A stretch of DNA of 64,000 nucleotides, from assembly GCA_964057225.1 (NCBI GenBank), contig OZ059896.1, forward strand, positions 1,984,001 through 2,048,000, written 5' to 3'. The position numbers and the translations under genes were made by a program. The DNA is from Auanema rhodensis (taxonomy: Eukaryota; Nematoda; Chromadorea; Rhabditida; Rhabditidae). The notes under the pieces were generated by a model. That model did no database searches. It was not told the origin of the DNA and worked only from the letters and a program-made list of their open reading frames with translations. Below, piece by piece: positions 49,990-63,225 of this stretch (position 1 is the first letter of the stretch; each line of letters starts with the position of its first letter).

Positions 49990-51128
49990 TTGAAAATGCA
50001 CCGAGATATCAACTGATATAGGTTCACACTTATATCCTCGATTTTCACCGTGAAGAATTAATTTTTTCCTTGAATAACAATGTCCATCGTCTTTGTCTTG
50101 AAAAAAGGAATCTAAAAACATCTACTTTTTGTAAATTTATTCTGAAATTTTTCGGGAAAATGTTTGTCAAAATGTTTTTGGAAGCAATGTTGAGTGTACA
50201 TGGAAACTCAACATACACTAATGCATCATTTTTCAAACAATCATAACTAATTTTTGTATTGAGCGTTTCTTAATGTAGTATAGTACATTCGATGCGGATT
50301 TTTAAGCTGCGTCGATCTGTGTTATCAGATTTGCGCTTGCTTAAAAATGAACCGAGATATCAACTGATATAGGTTCACACTTATATCCTCGATTTTCACC
50401 CTGAAGATTTAATTTTTTCGTTGAAAAACATTGTCCATCGTCTTTGTCTTGAAAAAAGGAATCTAAAAACATCTACTTTTTGTGAAATTATTTTGAAATT
50501 TTTCGGGAAAATTTTTGTCAAAATGTTTTTGGAAGCATTGTTGAGTGTACATGGAAACTCAACATACACTAATGCATCATTTTTCAAACGATCATAACTA
50601 ATTTTTGTATTGAGCGTTGCTTAATGTAGTATAGTGCATTCGATGCGGATTTTTAAGCTGCGTCGATCTGTGTTATCAGATTTGCGCTACCTTAAAAATA
50701 CACCGAGATATCAACTGATATAAGTTCACACTTATATCCTCGATTTTCACCCTGAAGAATTAATTTTTTTGTTGAATAACAATGTCCATCGTCTTTGTCT
50801 TGAAAAAAGGAATCTAAAAACATCTACTTTTTGTGAAATTATTTTGAAATTTTTCGGGAAACTTTTTGTCAAAATGTTTTTGGAAGCAATGTTGAGTGTA
50901 CATGGAAACTCAACATACACTAATGCATCATTTTTCAAACGATCATAACTAATTTTTGTATTGAGCGTTGCTTAATGTAGTATAGTGCATTCGATGCGGA
51001 TTTTTAAGCTGCGTCGATCTGTGTTATCAGATTTGCGCTAGCTTAAAAATGCACCGAGATATCAACTGATATAGGTTCACACTTATATCCTCGATTTTCA
51101 CCGTGAAGAATTAGTTTTTTTGTTGAAT
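49990..51128. repeat. Block duplicated 4914 bp to the right (copy 1, m139-m142)
   Basis: From the middle of m139 to the middle of m142 the sequence recurs at 54904-56042, exactly 14 monomers away. Shared private markers are GCGCTTGCTTAAAAATG (50333 and 55247), CGTTGAAAAACATTG (about 50419 and 55333) and two successive GAGCGTTGCTTAATG left ends. Differences include TTTTTTCCTTG in copy 1 against TTTTTTCGTTG in copy 2, and ATTTGATGCGG in copy 2. Confidence 0.85.
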
Positions 51129-52344
51129 GACAATGTCCATCGTCTTTGTCTTGAAAAAAGAAATCTAAAAACATCTACTTTTTGTAAAATTATTTTGAAA
51201 TTTTTCGGGAAAATTTTTGTCAAAATGTTTTTGGAAGCAATGTTGTGTGTACATGGAAACTCAACATACACTAATGCATCATTTTTCAAACGATCATAAC
51301 TAATTTTTGTATTGAGCGTTTCTCAATGTAGTATCGTGCATTCGATGCGGATTTTTAAGCTGCGTCGATCTGTGTTATCAGATTTGCGCTAGCTTAAAAA
51401 TGAACCGAGATATCAACTGATATAAGTTCACACTTATATCCTCGATTTTCACCGTGAAGAATTAATTTTTTTGTTGAATGACATTGTCCATCGTCTTTGT
51501 CTTGAAAAAAGGAATCTAAAAACATCTACTTTTTGTAAATTTATTCTGAAATTTTTCGGGAAAATGTTTGTCAAAATGTTTTTGGAAGCAATGTTGAGTG
51601 TACATGGAAACTCAACATACACTAATGCATCATTTTTCAAACAATCATAACTAATTTTTGTATTGAGCGTTTCTTAATGTAGTATAGTACATTCGATGCG
51701 GATTTTTAAGCTGCGTCGATCTGTGTTATCAGATTTGCGCTAGCTTAAAAATGCACCGAGATATCAACTGATATAGGTTCACACTTATATCCTCGATTTT
51801 CACCGTGAAGAATTAGTTTTTTTGTTGAATGACAATGTCCATCGTCTTTGTCTTGAAAAAAGAAATCTAAAAACATCTACTTTTTGTAAAATTATTTTGA
51901 AATTTTTCGGGAAAATTTTTGTCAAAATGTTTTTGGAAGCAATGTTGTGTGTACATGGAAACTCAACATACACTAATGCATCATTTTTCAAACGATCATA
52001 ACTAATTTTTGTATTGAGCGTTTCTCAATGTAGTATCGTGCATTCGATGCGGATTTTTAAGCTGCGTCGATCTGTGTTATCAGATTTGCGCTAGCTTAAA
52101 AATGAACCGAGATATCAACTGATATAAGTTCACACCTATATCCTCGATTTTCACCGTGAAGAATTAATTTTTTTGTTGAATGACATTGTCCATCGTCTTT
52201 GTCTTGAAAAAAGGAATCTAAAAACATCTACTTTTTGTAAATTTATTCTGAAATTTTTCGGGAAAATGTTTGTCAAAATGTTTTTGGAAGCAATGTTGAG
52301 TGTACATGGAAACTCAACATACACTAATGCATCATTTTTCAAAC
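50941..52344. repeat. Tandem dimer duplication (2 x 702 bp, m142-m145)
   Basis: m142-m143 and m144-m145 repeat at 702 bp, with shared AATTAGTTTTTTTG and TAGTATCGTGC. m145 differs from m143 at CACCTAT versus CACTTAT. m146 (52345-52695) follows as a hybrid: left and middle like m144, then GTAAATTTATTC like m145. Confidence 0.83.
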
Positions 52345-52695
52345 AATCATAACTAATTTTTGTATTGAGCGTTTCTTAATGTAGTATAGTACATTCGATG
52401 CGGATTTTTAAGCTGCGTCGATCTGTGTTATCAGATTTGCGCTAGCTTAAAAATGCACCGAGATATCAACTGATATAGGTTCACACTTATATCCTCGATT
52501 TTCACCGTGAAGAATTAGTTTTTTTGTTGAATGACAATGTCCATCGTCTTTGTCTTGAAAAAAGAAATCTAAAAACATCTACTTTTTGTAAATTTATTCT
52601 GAAATTTTTCGGGAAAATGTTTGTCAAAATGTTTTTGGAAGCAATGTTGAGTGTACATGGAAACTCAACATACACTAATGCATCATTTTTCAAAC

Positions 52696-54905
52696 AATCA
52701 TAACTAATTTTTGTATTGAGCGTTTCTTAATGTAGTATAGTACATTCGATGCGGATTTTTAAGCTGCGTCGATCTGTGTTATCAGATTTGCGCTAGCTTA
52801 AAAATGCACCGAGATATCAACTGATATAGGTTCACACTTATATCCTCGATTTTCACCGTGAAGAATTAGTTTTTTTGTTGAATGACAATGTCCATCGTCT
52901 TTGTCTTGAAAAAAGAAATCTAAAAACATCTACTTTTTGTAAAATTATTTTGAAATTTTTCGGGAAAATTTTTGTCAAAATGTTTTTGGAAGCAATGTTG
53001 TGTGTACATGGAAACTCAACATACACTAATGCATCATTTTTCAAACGATCATAACTAATTTTTGTATTGAGCGTTTCTAAATGTAGTATCGTGCATTCGA
53101 TGCGGATTTTTAAGCTGCGTCGATCTGTGTTATCAGATTTGCGCTAGCTTAAAAATGAACCGAGATATCAACTGATATAAGTTCACACTTATATCCTCGA
53201 TTTTCACCGTGAAGAATTAATTTTTTTGTTGAATGACATTGTCCATCGTCTTTGTCTTGAAAAAAGGAATCTAAAAACATCTACTTTTTGTAAATTTATT
53301 CTGAAATTTTTCGGGAAAATGTTTGTCAAAATGTTTTTGGAAGCAATGTTGAGTGTACATGGAAACTCAACATACACTAATGCATCATTTTTCAAACAAT
53401 CATAACTAATTTTTGTATTGAGCGTTTCTTAATGTAGTATAGTACATTCGATGCGGATTTTTAAGCTGCGTCGATCTGTGTTATCAGATTTGCGCTAGCT
53501 TAAAAATGAACCGAGATATCAACTGATATAGGTTCACACTTATATCCTCGATTTTCACCCTGAAGATTTAATTTTTTCGTTGAATAACATTGTCCATCGT
53601 CTTTGTCTTGAAAAAAGGAATCTAAAAACATCTACTTTTTGTGAAATTATTTTGAAATTTTTCGGGAAAATTTTTGTCAAAATGTTTTTGGAAGCATTGT
53701 TGAGTGTACATGGAAACTCAACATACACTAATGCATCATTTTTCAAACGATCATAACTAATTTTTGTATTAAGCGTTACTTAATGTAGTATAGTGCATTC
53801 GATGTGGATTTTTAAGCTGCGTCGATCTGTGTTATCAGATTTGCGCTAGCTTAAAAATGCACCGAGATATCAACTGATATAGGTTCACACTTATATCCTC
53901 GATTTTCACCGTGAAGAATTAGTTTTTTTGTTGAATGACAATGTCCATCGTCTTTGTCTTGAAAAAAGAAATCTAAAAACATCTACTTTTTGTAAAATTA
54001 TTTTGAAATTTTTCGGGAAAATTTTTGTCAAAATGTTTTTGGAAGCAATGTTGTGTGTACATGGAAACTCAACATACACTAATGCATCATTTTTCAAACG
54101 ATCATAACTAATTTTTGTATTGAGCGTTTCTAAATGTAGTATCGTGCATTCGATGCGGATTTTTAAGCTGCGTCGATCTGTGTTATCAGATTTGCGCTAG
54201 CTTAAAAATGAACCGAGATATCAACTGATATAAGTTCACACTTATATCCTCGATTTTCACCGTGAAGAATTAATTTTTTTGTTGAATGACATTGTCCATC
54301 GTCTTTGTCTTGAAAAAAGGAATCTAAAAACATCTACTTTTTGTAAATTTATTCTGAAATTTTTCGGGAAAATGTTTGTCAAAATGTTTTTGGAAGCAAT
54401 GTTGAGTGTACATGGAAACTCAACATACACTAATGCATCATTTTTCAAACAATCATAACTAATTTTTGTATTGAGCGTTTCTTAATGTAGTATAGTACAT
54501 TCGATGCGGATTTTTAAGCTGCGTCGATCTGTGTTATCAGATTTGCGCTAGCTTAAAAATGAACCGAGATATCAACTGATATAGGTTCACACTTATATCC
54601 TCGATTTTCACCCTGAAGATTTAATTTTTTCGTTGAATAACATTGTCCATCGTCTTTGTCTTGAAAAAAGGAATCTAAAAACATCTACTTTTTGTGAAAT
54701 TATTTTGAAATTTTTCGGGAAAATTTTTGTCAAAATGTTTTTGGAAGCATTGTTGAGTGTACATGGAAACTCAACATACACTAATGCATCATTTTTCAAA
54801 CGATCATAACTAATTTTTGTATTAAGCGTTACTTAATGTAGTATAGTGCATTCGATGTGGATTTTTAAGCTGCGTCGATCTGTGTTATCAGATTTGCGCT
54901 AGCTT
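52696..54905. repeat. Tandem trimer duplication (2 x 1053 bp, m147-m152)
   Basis: m147-m149 and m150-m152 repeat at 1053 bp. The private GTTTCTAAATGTAG with TAGTATCGTGC occurs near 53073 and 54126. The left part of m150 (TTAAGCGTTACTTAATG, GATGTGG) equals that of m153, and its right part equals m147, so m150 is the crossover hybrid. Confidence 0.84.
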
Positions 54906-56042
54906 GAAAATGCACCGAGATATCAACTGATATAGGTTCACACTTATATCCTCGATTTTCACCGTGAAGAATTAATTTTTTCGTTGAATAACAATGTCCA
55001 TCGTCTTTGTCTTGAAAAAAGGAATCTAAAAACATCTACTTTTTGTAAATTTATTCTGAAATTTTTCGGGAAAATGTTTGTCAAAATGTTTTTGGAAGCA
55101 ATGTTGAGTGTACATGGAAACTCAACATACACTAATGCATCATTTTTCAAACAATCATAACTAATTTTTGTATTGAGCGTTTCTTAATGTAGTATAGTAC
55201 ATTTGATGCGGATTTTTAAGCTGCGTCGATCTGTGTTATCAGATTTGCGCTTGCTTAAAAATGAACCGAGATATCAACTGATATAGGTTCACACTTATAT
55301 CCTCGATTTTCACCCTGAAGATTTAATTTTTTCGTTGAAAAACATTGTCCATCGTCTTTGTCTTGAAAAAAGGAATCTAAAAACATCTACTTTTTGTGAA
55401 ATTATTTTGAAATTTTTCGGGAAAATTTTTGTCAAAATGTTTTTGGAAGCATTGTTGAGTGTACATGGAAACTCAACATACACTAATGCATCATTTTTCA
55501 AACGATCATAACTAATTTTTGTATTGAGCGTTGCTTAATGTAGTATAGTGCATTCGATGCGGATTTTTAAGCTGCGTCGATCTGTGTTATCAGATTTGCG
55601 CTACCTTAAAAATACACCGAGATATCAACTGATATAAGTTCACACTTATATCCTCGATTTTCACCCTGAAGAATTAATTTTTTTGTTGAATAACAATGTC
55701 CATCGTCTTTGTCTTGAAAAAAGGAATCTAAAAACATCTACTTTTTGTGAAATTATTTTGAAATTTTTCGGGAAACTTTTTGTCAAAATGTTTTTGGAAG
55801 CAATGTTGAGTGTACATGGAAACTCAACATACACTAATGCATCATTTTTCAAACGATCATAACTAATTTTTGTATTGAGCGTTGCTTAATGTAGTATAGT
55901 GCATTCGATGCGGATTTTTAAGCTGCGTCGATCTGTGTTATCAGATTTGCGCTAGCTTAAAAATGCACCGAGATATCAACTGATATAGGTTCACACTTAT
56001 ATCCTCGATTTTCACCGTGAAGAATTAGTTTTTTTGTTGAAT
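54904..56042. repeat. Block duplicated from 4914 bp to the left (copy 2, m153-m156)
   Basis: Partner of 49990-51128, with the shared markers listed there. The copy ends within m156, between AATTAG (about 56029) and GACATTG (about 56040), where m156 switches to another Zone II type with CTTGGAAAAAGG. Confidence 0.84.
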
Positions 56043-56556
56043 GACATTGTCCATCGTCTTTGTCTTGGAAAAAGGAATCTAAAAACATCTACTTTTTGTA
56101 AATTTATTCTGAAATTTTTCGGGAAAATGTTTGTCAAAATGTTTTTGGAAGCAATGTTGAGTGTACATGGAAACTCAACATACACTAATGCATCATTTTT
56201 CAAACAATCATAACTAATTTTTGTATTGAGCGTTTCTTAATGTAGTATAGTACATTCGATGCGGATTTTTAAGCTGCGTCGATCTGTGTTATCAGATTTG
56301 CGCTAGCTTAAAAATGAACCGAGATATCAACTGATATAAGTTCACACTTATATCCTCGATTTTCACCGTGAAGAATTAATTTTTTTGTTGAATGACATTG
56401 TCCATCGTCTTTGTCTTGAAAAAAGGAATCTAAAAACATCTACTTTTTGTAAATTTATTCTGAAATTTTTCGGGAAAATGTTTGTCAAAATGTTTTTGGA
56501 AGCAATGTTGAGTGTACATGGAAACTCAACATACACTAATGCATCATTTTTCAAAC

Positions 56557-57258
56557 AATCATAACTAATTTTTGTATTGAGCGTTTCTTAATGTAGTATA
56601 GTACATTCGATGCGGATTTTTAAGCTGCGTCGATCTGTGTTATCAGATTTGCGCTATCTTAAAAATGAACTGAGATATCAACTGATATAAAATCACACTT
56701 ATATCCTCGATTTTCACCGTGAAGAATTAATTTTTTTGTTGAATGACAATGTCCATCGTCTTTGTCTTGAAAAAAGAAATCTAAAAACATCTACTTTTTG
56801 TAAAATTATTTTGAAATTTTTCGGGAAAATTTTTGTCAAAATGTTTTTGGAAGCAATGTTGTGTGTACATGGAAACTCAACATACACTAATGCATCATTT
56901 TTCAAACGATCATAACTAATTTTTGTATTGAGCGTTTCTCAATGTAGTATAGTGCATTCGATGCGGATTTTTAAGCTGCGTCGATCTGTGTTATCAGATT
57001 TGCGCTATCTTAAAAATGAACTGAGATATCAACTGATATAAAATCACACTTATATCCTCGATTTTCACCGTGAAGAATTAATTTTTTTGTTGAATGACAA
57101 TGTCCATCGTCTTTGTCTTGAAAAAAGGAATCTAAAAACATCTACTTTTTGTAAATTTATTCTGAAATTTTTCGGGAAAATGTTTGTCAAAATGTTTTTG
57201 GAAGCAATGTTGAGTGTACATGGAAACTCAACATACACTAATGCATCATTTTTCAAAC
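56557..57258. repeat. Single-monomer tandem duplication (m158-m159)
   Basis: Both monomers carry the cluster GCGCTATCTT, AATGAACTGAG and GATATAAAATCACAC (56651-56700 and 57002-57051), which I found nowhere else in the window. This breaks the ACCGAG core and the 9-bp palindrome arm. The right halves differ: GTAAAATTATTTTG in m158 and GTAAATTTATTCTG in m159. Confidence 0.85.
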
Positions 57259-57609
57259 AATCATAACTAATTTTTGTATTGAGCGTTTCTTAATGTAGTA
57301 TAGTACATTCGATGCGGATTTTTAAGCTGCGTCGATCTGTGTTATCAGATTTGCGCTAGCTTAAAAATGAACCGAGATATCAACTGATATAGGTTCACAC
57401 TTATATCCTCGATTTTCACCCTGAAGATTTAATTTTTTCGTTGAATAACATTGTCCATCGTCTTTGTCTTGAAAAAAGGAATCTAAAAACATCTACTTTT
57501 TGTGAAATTATTTTGAAATTTTTCGGGAAAATTTTTGTCAAAATGTTTTTGGAAGCATTGTTGAGTGTACATGGAAACTCAACATACACTAATGCATCAT
57601 TTTTCAAAC

Positions 57610-60066
57610 GATCATAACTAATTTTTGTATTGAGCGTTTCTCCATGTAGTATAGTGCATTCGATGCGGATTTTTAAGCTGCGTCGATCTGTGTTATCAGA
57701 TTTGCGCTAGCTTGAAAATGCACCGAGATATCAACTGATATAGGTTCACACTTATATCCTCGATTTTCACCGTGAAGAATTAATTTTTTTGTTGAATAAC
57801 AATGTCCATCGTCTTTGTCTTGAAAAAAGGAATCTAAAAACATCTACTTTTTGTGAAATTATTTTGAAATTTTTCGGGAAAATTTTTGTCAAAATGTTTT
57901 TGGAAGCAATGTTGAGTGTACATGGAAACTCAACATACACTAATGCATCATTTTTCAAACGATCATAACTAATTTTTGTATTGAGTGTTTCCCAATGTAG
58001 TATAGTGCATTCGATGTGGATTTTTAAGCTGCGTCGATCTGTGTTATCAGATTTGCGCTAGCTTAAAAATGCACCGAGATATCAACTGATATAAGTTCAC
58101 ACTTATATCCTCGATTTTCACCCTGAAGAATTAATTTTTTTGTTGAATAACAATGTCCATCGTCTTTGTCTTGAAAAAAGGAATCTAAAAACATCTACTT
58201 TTTGTGAAATTATTTTGAAATTTTTCGGGAAAATTTTTGTCAAAATGTTTTTGGAAGCAATGTTGAGTGTACATGGAAACTCAACATACACTAATGCATC
58301 ATTTTTCAAACGATCATAACTAATTTTTGTATTGAGTGTTTCCCAATGTAGTATAGTGCATTCGATGTGGATTTTTAAGCTGCGTCGATCTGTGTTATCA
58401 GATTTGCGCTAGCTTAAAAATGCACCGAGATATCAACTGATATAAGTTCACACTTATATCCTCGATTTTCACCCTGAAGAATTAATTTTTTTGTTGAATA
58501 ACAATGTCCATCGTCTTTGTCTTGAAAAAAGGAATCTAAAAACATCTACTTTTTGTGAAATTATTTTGAAATTTTTCGGGAAAATTTTTGTCAAAATGTT
58601 TTTGGAAGCAATGTTGAGTGTACATGGAAACTCAACATACACTAATGCATCATTTTTCAAACGATCATAACTAATTTTTGTATTGAGTGTCTCCCAATGT
58701 AGTATAGTGCATTCGATGTGGATTTTTAAGCTGCGTCGATCTGTGTTATCAGATTTGCGCTAGCTTAAAAATACACCGAGATATCAACTGATATAAGTTC
58801 ACACTTATATCCTCGATTTTCACCCTGAAGAATTAATTTTTTTGTTGAATGACAATGTCCATCGTCTTTGTCTTGAAAAAAGGAATCTAAAAACATCTAC
58901 TTTTTGTAAATTTATTCTGAAATTTTTCGGGAAAATGTTTGTCAAAATGTTTTTGGAAGCAATGTTGAGTGTACATGGAAACTCAACATACACTAATGCA
59001 TCATTTTTCAAACAATCATAACTAATTTTTGTATTGAGCGTTTCTTAATGTAGTATAGTACATTCGATGCGGATTTTTAAGCTGCGTCGATCTGTGTTAT
59101 CAGATTTGCGCTAGCTTGAAAATGCACCGAGATATCAACTGATATAGGTTCACACTTATATCCTCGATTTTCACCCTGAAGATTTAATTTTTTTGTTGAA
59201 TAACAATGTCCATCGTCTTTGTCTTGAAAAAAGGAATCTAAAAACATCTACTTTTTGTAAATTTATTCTGAAATTTTTCGGGAAAATGTTTGTCAAAATG
59301 TTTTTGGAAGCAATGTTGAGTGTACATGGAAACTCAACATACACTAATGCATCATTTTTCAAACAATCATAACTAATTTTTGTATCGAGCGTTTCTTAAT
59401 GTAGTATAGTACATTCGATGCGGATTTTTAAGCTGCGTCGATCTGTGTTATCAGATTTGCGCTAGCTTAAAAATGAACCGAGATATCAACTGATATAGGT
59501 TCACACTTATATCCTCGATTTTCACCGTGAAGAATTAATTTTTTTGTTGAATGACAATGTCCATCGTCTTTGTCTTGAAAAAAGGAATCTAAAAACATCT
59601 ACTTTTTGTAAATTTATTCTGAAATTTTTCGGGAAAATGTTTGTCAAAATGTTTTTGGAAGCAATGTTGAGTGTACATGGAAACTCAACATACACTAATG
59701 CATCATTTTTCAAACAATCATAACTAATTTTTGTATTGAGCGTTTCTTAATGTAGTATAGTACATTCGATGCGGATTTTTAAGCTGCGTCGATCTGTGTT
59801 ATCAGATTTGCGCTAGCTTAAAAATGAACCGAGATATCAACTGATATAGGTTCACACTTATATCCTCGATTTTCACCCTGAAGATTTAATTTTATCGTTG
59901 AATAACATTGTCCATCGTCTTTGTCTTGAAAAAAGGAATCTAAAAACATCTACTTTTTGTGAAATTATTTCGAAATTTTTCGGGAAAATGTTTGTCAAAA
60001 TGTTTTTGGAAGCAATGTTGAGTGTACATGGAAACTCAACATACACTAATGCATCATTTTTCAAAC
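57610..60066. repeat. m161-m167, Zone II monomers
   Basis: m161 is a TTTCTCCATG type, m162-m163 are TTTCCCAATG types close to m134-m138, m164 has GTCTCCCAATG with AAATACACC, and m165-m167 are AGTACATTC types with GTAAATTTATTC in m165-m166. Private changes include GTATCGAGCG near 59381 and TTTTATCGTTG first appearing in m167 (about 59890). Confidence 0.75.
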
Positions 60067-61470
60067 AATCATAACTAATTTTTGTATTGAGCGTTTCTTA
60101 ATGTAGTATAGTACATTCGATGCGGATTTTTAAGCTGCGTCGATCTGTGTTATCAGATTTGCGCTAGCTTAAAAATGAACCGAGATATCAACTGATATAG
60201 GTTCACACTTATATCCTCGATTTTCACCCTGAAGATTTAATTTTATCGTTGAATAACATTGTCCATCGTCTTTGTCTTGAAAAAAGGAATCTAAAAACAT
60301 CTACTTTTTGTGAAATTATTTTGAAATTTTTCGGGAAAATTTTTGTCAAAATGTTTTTGGAAGCATTGTTGAGTGTACATGGAAACTCAACATACACTAA
60401 TGCATCATTTTTCAAACGATCATAACTAATTTTTGTATTGAGCGTTTCTCCATGTAGTATAGTGCATTCGATGCGGATTTTTAAGCTGCGTCGATCTGTG
60501 TTATCAGATTTGCGCTAGCTTGAAAATGCACCGAGATATCAACTGATATAGGTTCACACTTATATCCTCGATTTTCACCGTGAAGAATTAATTTTTTTGT
60601 TGAATGACAATGTCCATCGTCTTTGTCTTGAAAAAAGGAATCTAAAAACATCTACTTTTTGTAAATTTATTCTGAAATTTTTCGGGAAAATGTTTGTCAA
60701 AATGTTTTTGGAAGCAATGTTGAGTGTACATGGAAACTCAACATACACTAATGCATCATTTTTCAAACAATCATAACTAATTTTTGTATTGAGCGTTTCT
60801 TAATGTAGTATAGTACATTCGATGCGGATTTTTAAGCTGCGTCGATCTGTGTTATCAGATTTGCGCTAGCTTAAAAATGAACCGAGATATCAACTGATAT
60901 AGGTTCACACTTATATCCTCGATTTTCACCCTGAAGATTTAATTTTATCGTTGAATAACATTGTCCATCGTCTTTGTCTTGAAAAAAGGAATCTAAAAAC
61001 ATCTACTTTTTGTGAAATTATTTTGAAATTTTTCGGGAAAATTTTTGTCAAAATGTTTTTGGAAGCATTGTTGAGTGTACATGGAAACTCAACATACACT
61101 AATGCATCATTTTTCAAACGATCATAACTAATTTTTGTATTGAGCGTTTCTCCATGTAGTATAGTGCATTCGATGCGGATTTTTAAGCTGCGTCGATCTG
61201 TGTTATCAGATTTGCGCTAGCTTGAAAATGCACCGAGATATCAACTGATATAGGTTCACACTTATATCCTCGATTTTCACCGTGAAGAATTAATTTTTTT
61301 GTTGAATAACAATGTCCATCGTCTTTGTCTTGAAAAAAGGAATCTAAAAACATCTACTTTTTGTGAAATTATCTTGAAATTTTTCGGGAAAATTTTTGTC
61401 AAAATGTTTCTGGAAGCAATGTTGAGTGTACATGGAAACTCAACATACACTAATGCATCATTTTTCAAAC
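60067..61470. repeat. Dimer-spaced duplication (m168-m171)
   Basis: m168 and m170 are almost the same, sharing TTTTATCGTTG (about 60241 and 60943), GAAGATTTAA and GCATTGTTGAG, 702 bp apart. Both are followed by a TTTCTCCATG left end. m169 and m171 share that left part but differ on the right: TTGAATGACAATG with GTAAATTTATTC in m169, and TTGAATAACAATG with TTATCTTGAAAT and GTTTCTGG in m171. Confidence 0.8.
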
Positions 61471-63225
61471 GATCATAACTAATTTTTGTATTGAGCGTTT
61501 CTCCATGTAGTATAGTGCATTCGATGTGGATTTTTAAGCTGCGTCGATCTGTGTTATCAGATTTGCGCTAGCTTGAAAATGCACCGAGATATCAACTGAT
61601 ATAGGTTCACACTTATATCCTCGATTTTCACCGTGAAGAATTAATTTTTTCGTTGAATAACAATGTCCATCGTCTTTGTCTTGGAAAAAGGAATCTAAAA
61701 ACATCTACTTTTTGTAAATTTATTCTGAAACTTTTCGGGAAAATGTTTGTCAAAATGTTTTTGGAAGCAATGTTGAGTGTACATGGAAACTCAACATACA
61801 CTAATGCATCATTTTTCAAACGATCATAACTAATTTTTGTATTGAGCGTTGCTTAATGTAGTATAGTGCATTCGATGCGGATTTTTAAGCTGCGTCGATC
61901 TGTGTTATCAGATTTGCGCTAGCTTAAAAATGCACCGAGATATCAACTGATATAGGTTCACACTTATATCCTCGATTTTCACCGTGAAGAATTAATTTTT
62001 TTGTTGAATGACAATGTCCATCGTCTTTGTCTTGAAAAAAGAAATCTAAAAACATCTACTTTTTGTAAAATTATTTTGAAATTTTTCGGGAAAATTTTTG
62101 TCAAAATGTTTTTGGAAGCAATGTTGTGTGTACATGGAAACTCAACATACACTAATGCATCATTTTTCAAACGATCATAACTAATTTTTGTATTGAGCGT
62201 TTCTTAATGTAGTATAGTGCATTCGATGCGGATTTTTAAGCTGCGTCGATCTGTGTTATCAGATTTGCGCTAGCTTAAAAATGAACCGAGATATCAACTG
62301 ATATAGGTTCACACTTATATCCTCGATTTTCACCGTGAAGAATTATTTTTTTTGTTGAATGACAATGTCCATCGTCTTTGTCTTGAAAAAAGGAATCTAA
62401 AAACATCTACTTTTTGTAAATTTATTCTGAAATTTTTCGGGAAAATGTTTGTCAAAATGTTTTTGGAAGCAATGTTGAGTGTACATGGAAACTCAACATA
62501 CACTAATGCATCATTTTTCAAACAATCATAACTAATTTTTGTATTGAGCGTTTCTTAATGTAGTATAGTACATTCGATGCGGATTTTTAAGCTGCGTCGA
62601 TCTGTGTTATCAGATTTGCGCTAGCTTAAAAATGAACCGAGATATCAACTGATATAGGTTCACACTTATATCCTCGATTTTCACCCTGAAGATTTAATTT
62701 TTTCGTTGAATAACATTGTCCATCGTCTTTGTCTTGAAAAAAGGAATCTAAAAACATCTACTTTTTGTGAAATTATTTTGAAATTTTTCGGGAAAATGTT
62801 TGTCAAAATGTTTTTGGAAGCAATGTTGAGTGTACATGGAAACTCAACATACACTAATGCATCATTTTTCAAACAATCATAACTAATTTTTGTATTGAGC
62901 GTTTCTTAATGTAGTATAGTACATTCGATGCGGATTTTTAAGCTGCGTCGATCTGTGTTATCAGATTTGCGCTAGCTTAAAAATGAACCGAGATATCAAC
63001 TGATATAGGTTCACACTTATATCCTCGATTTTCACCCTGAAGATTTAATTTTTTCGTTGAATAACATTGTCCATCGTCTTTTTCTTGAAAAAAGGAATCT
63101 AAAAACATCTACTTTTTGTGAAATTATTTTGAAATTTTTCGGGAAAATTTTTGTCAAAATGTTTTTGGAAGCATTGTTGAGTGTACATGGAAACTCAACA
63201 TACACTAATGCATCATTTTTCAAAC
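61471..63225. repeat. m172-m176, Zone II monomers
   Basis: Mixed types: TTTCTCCATG with CTTGGAAAAAGG (m172), GCGTTGCTTAATG with GTAAAATTATTTT (m173), AATTATTTTTTTTG (m174), GAAGATTTAA with CAAACAATC (m175), and GCATTGTTGAG with GTCTTTTTCTTG (m176). All keep the exact 351-bp register. Confidence 0.78.
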
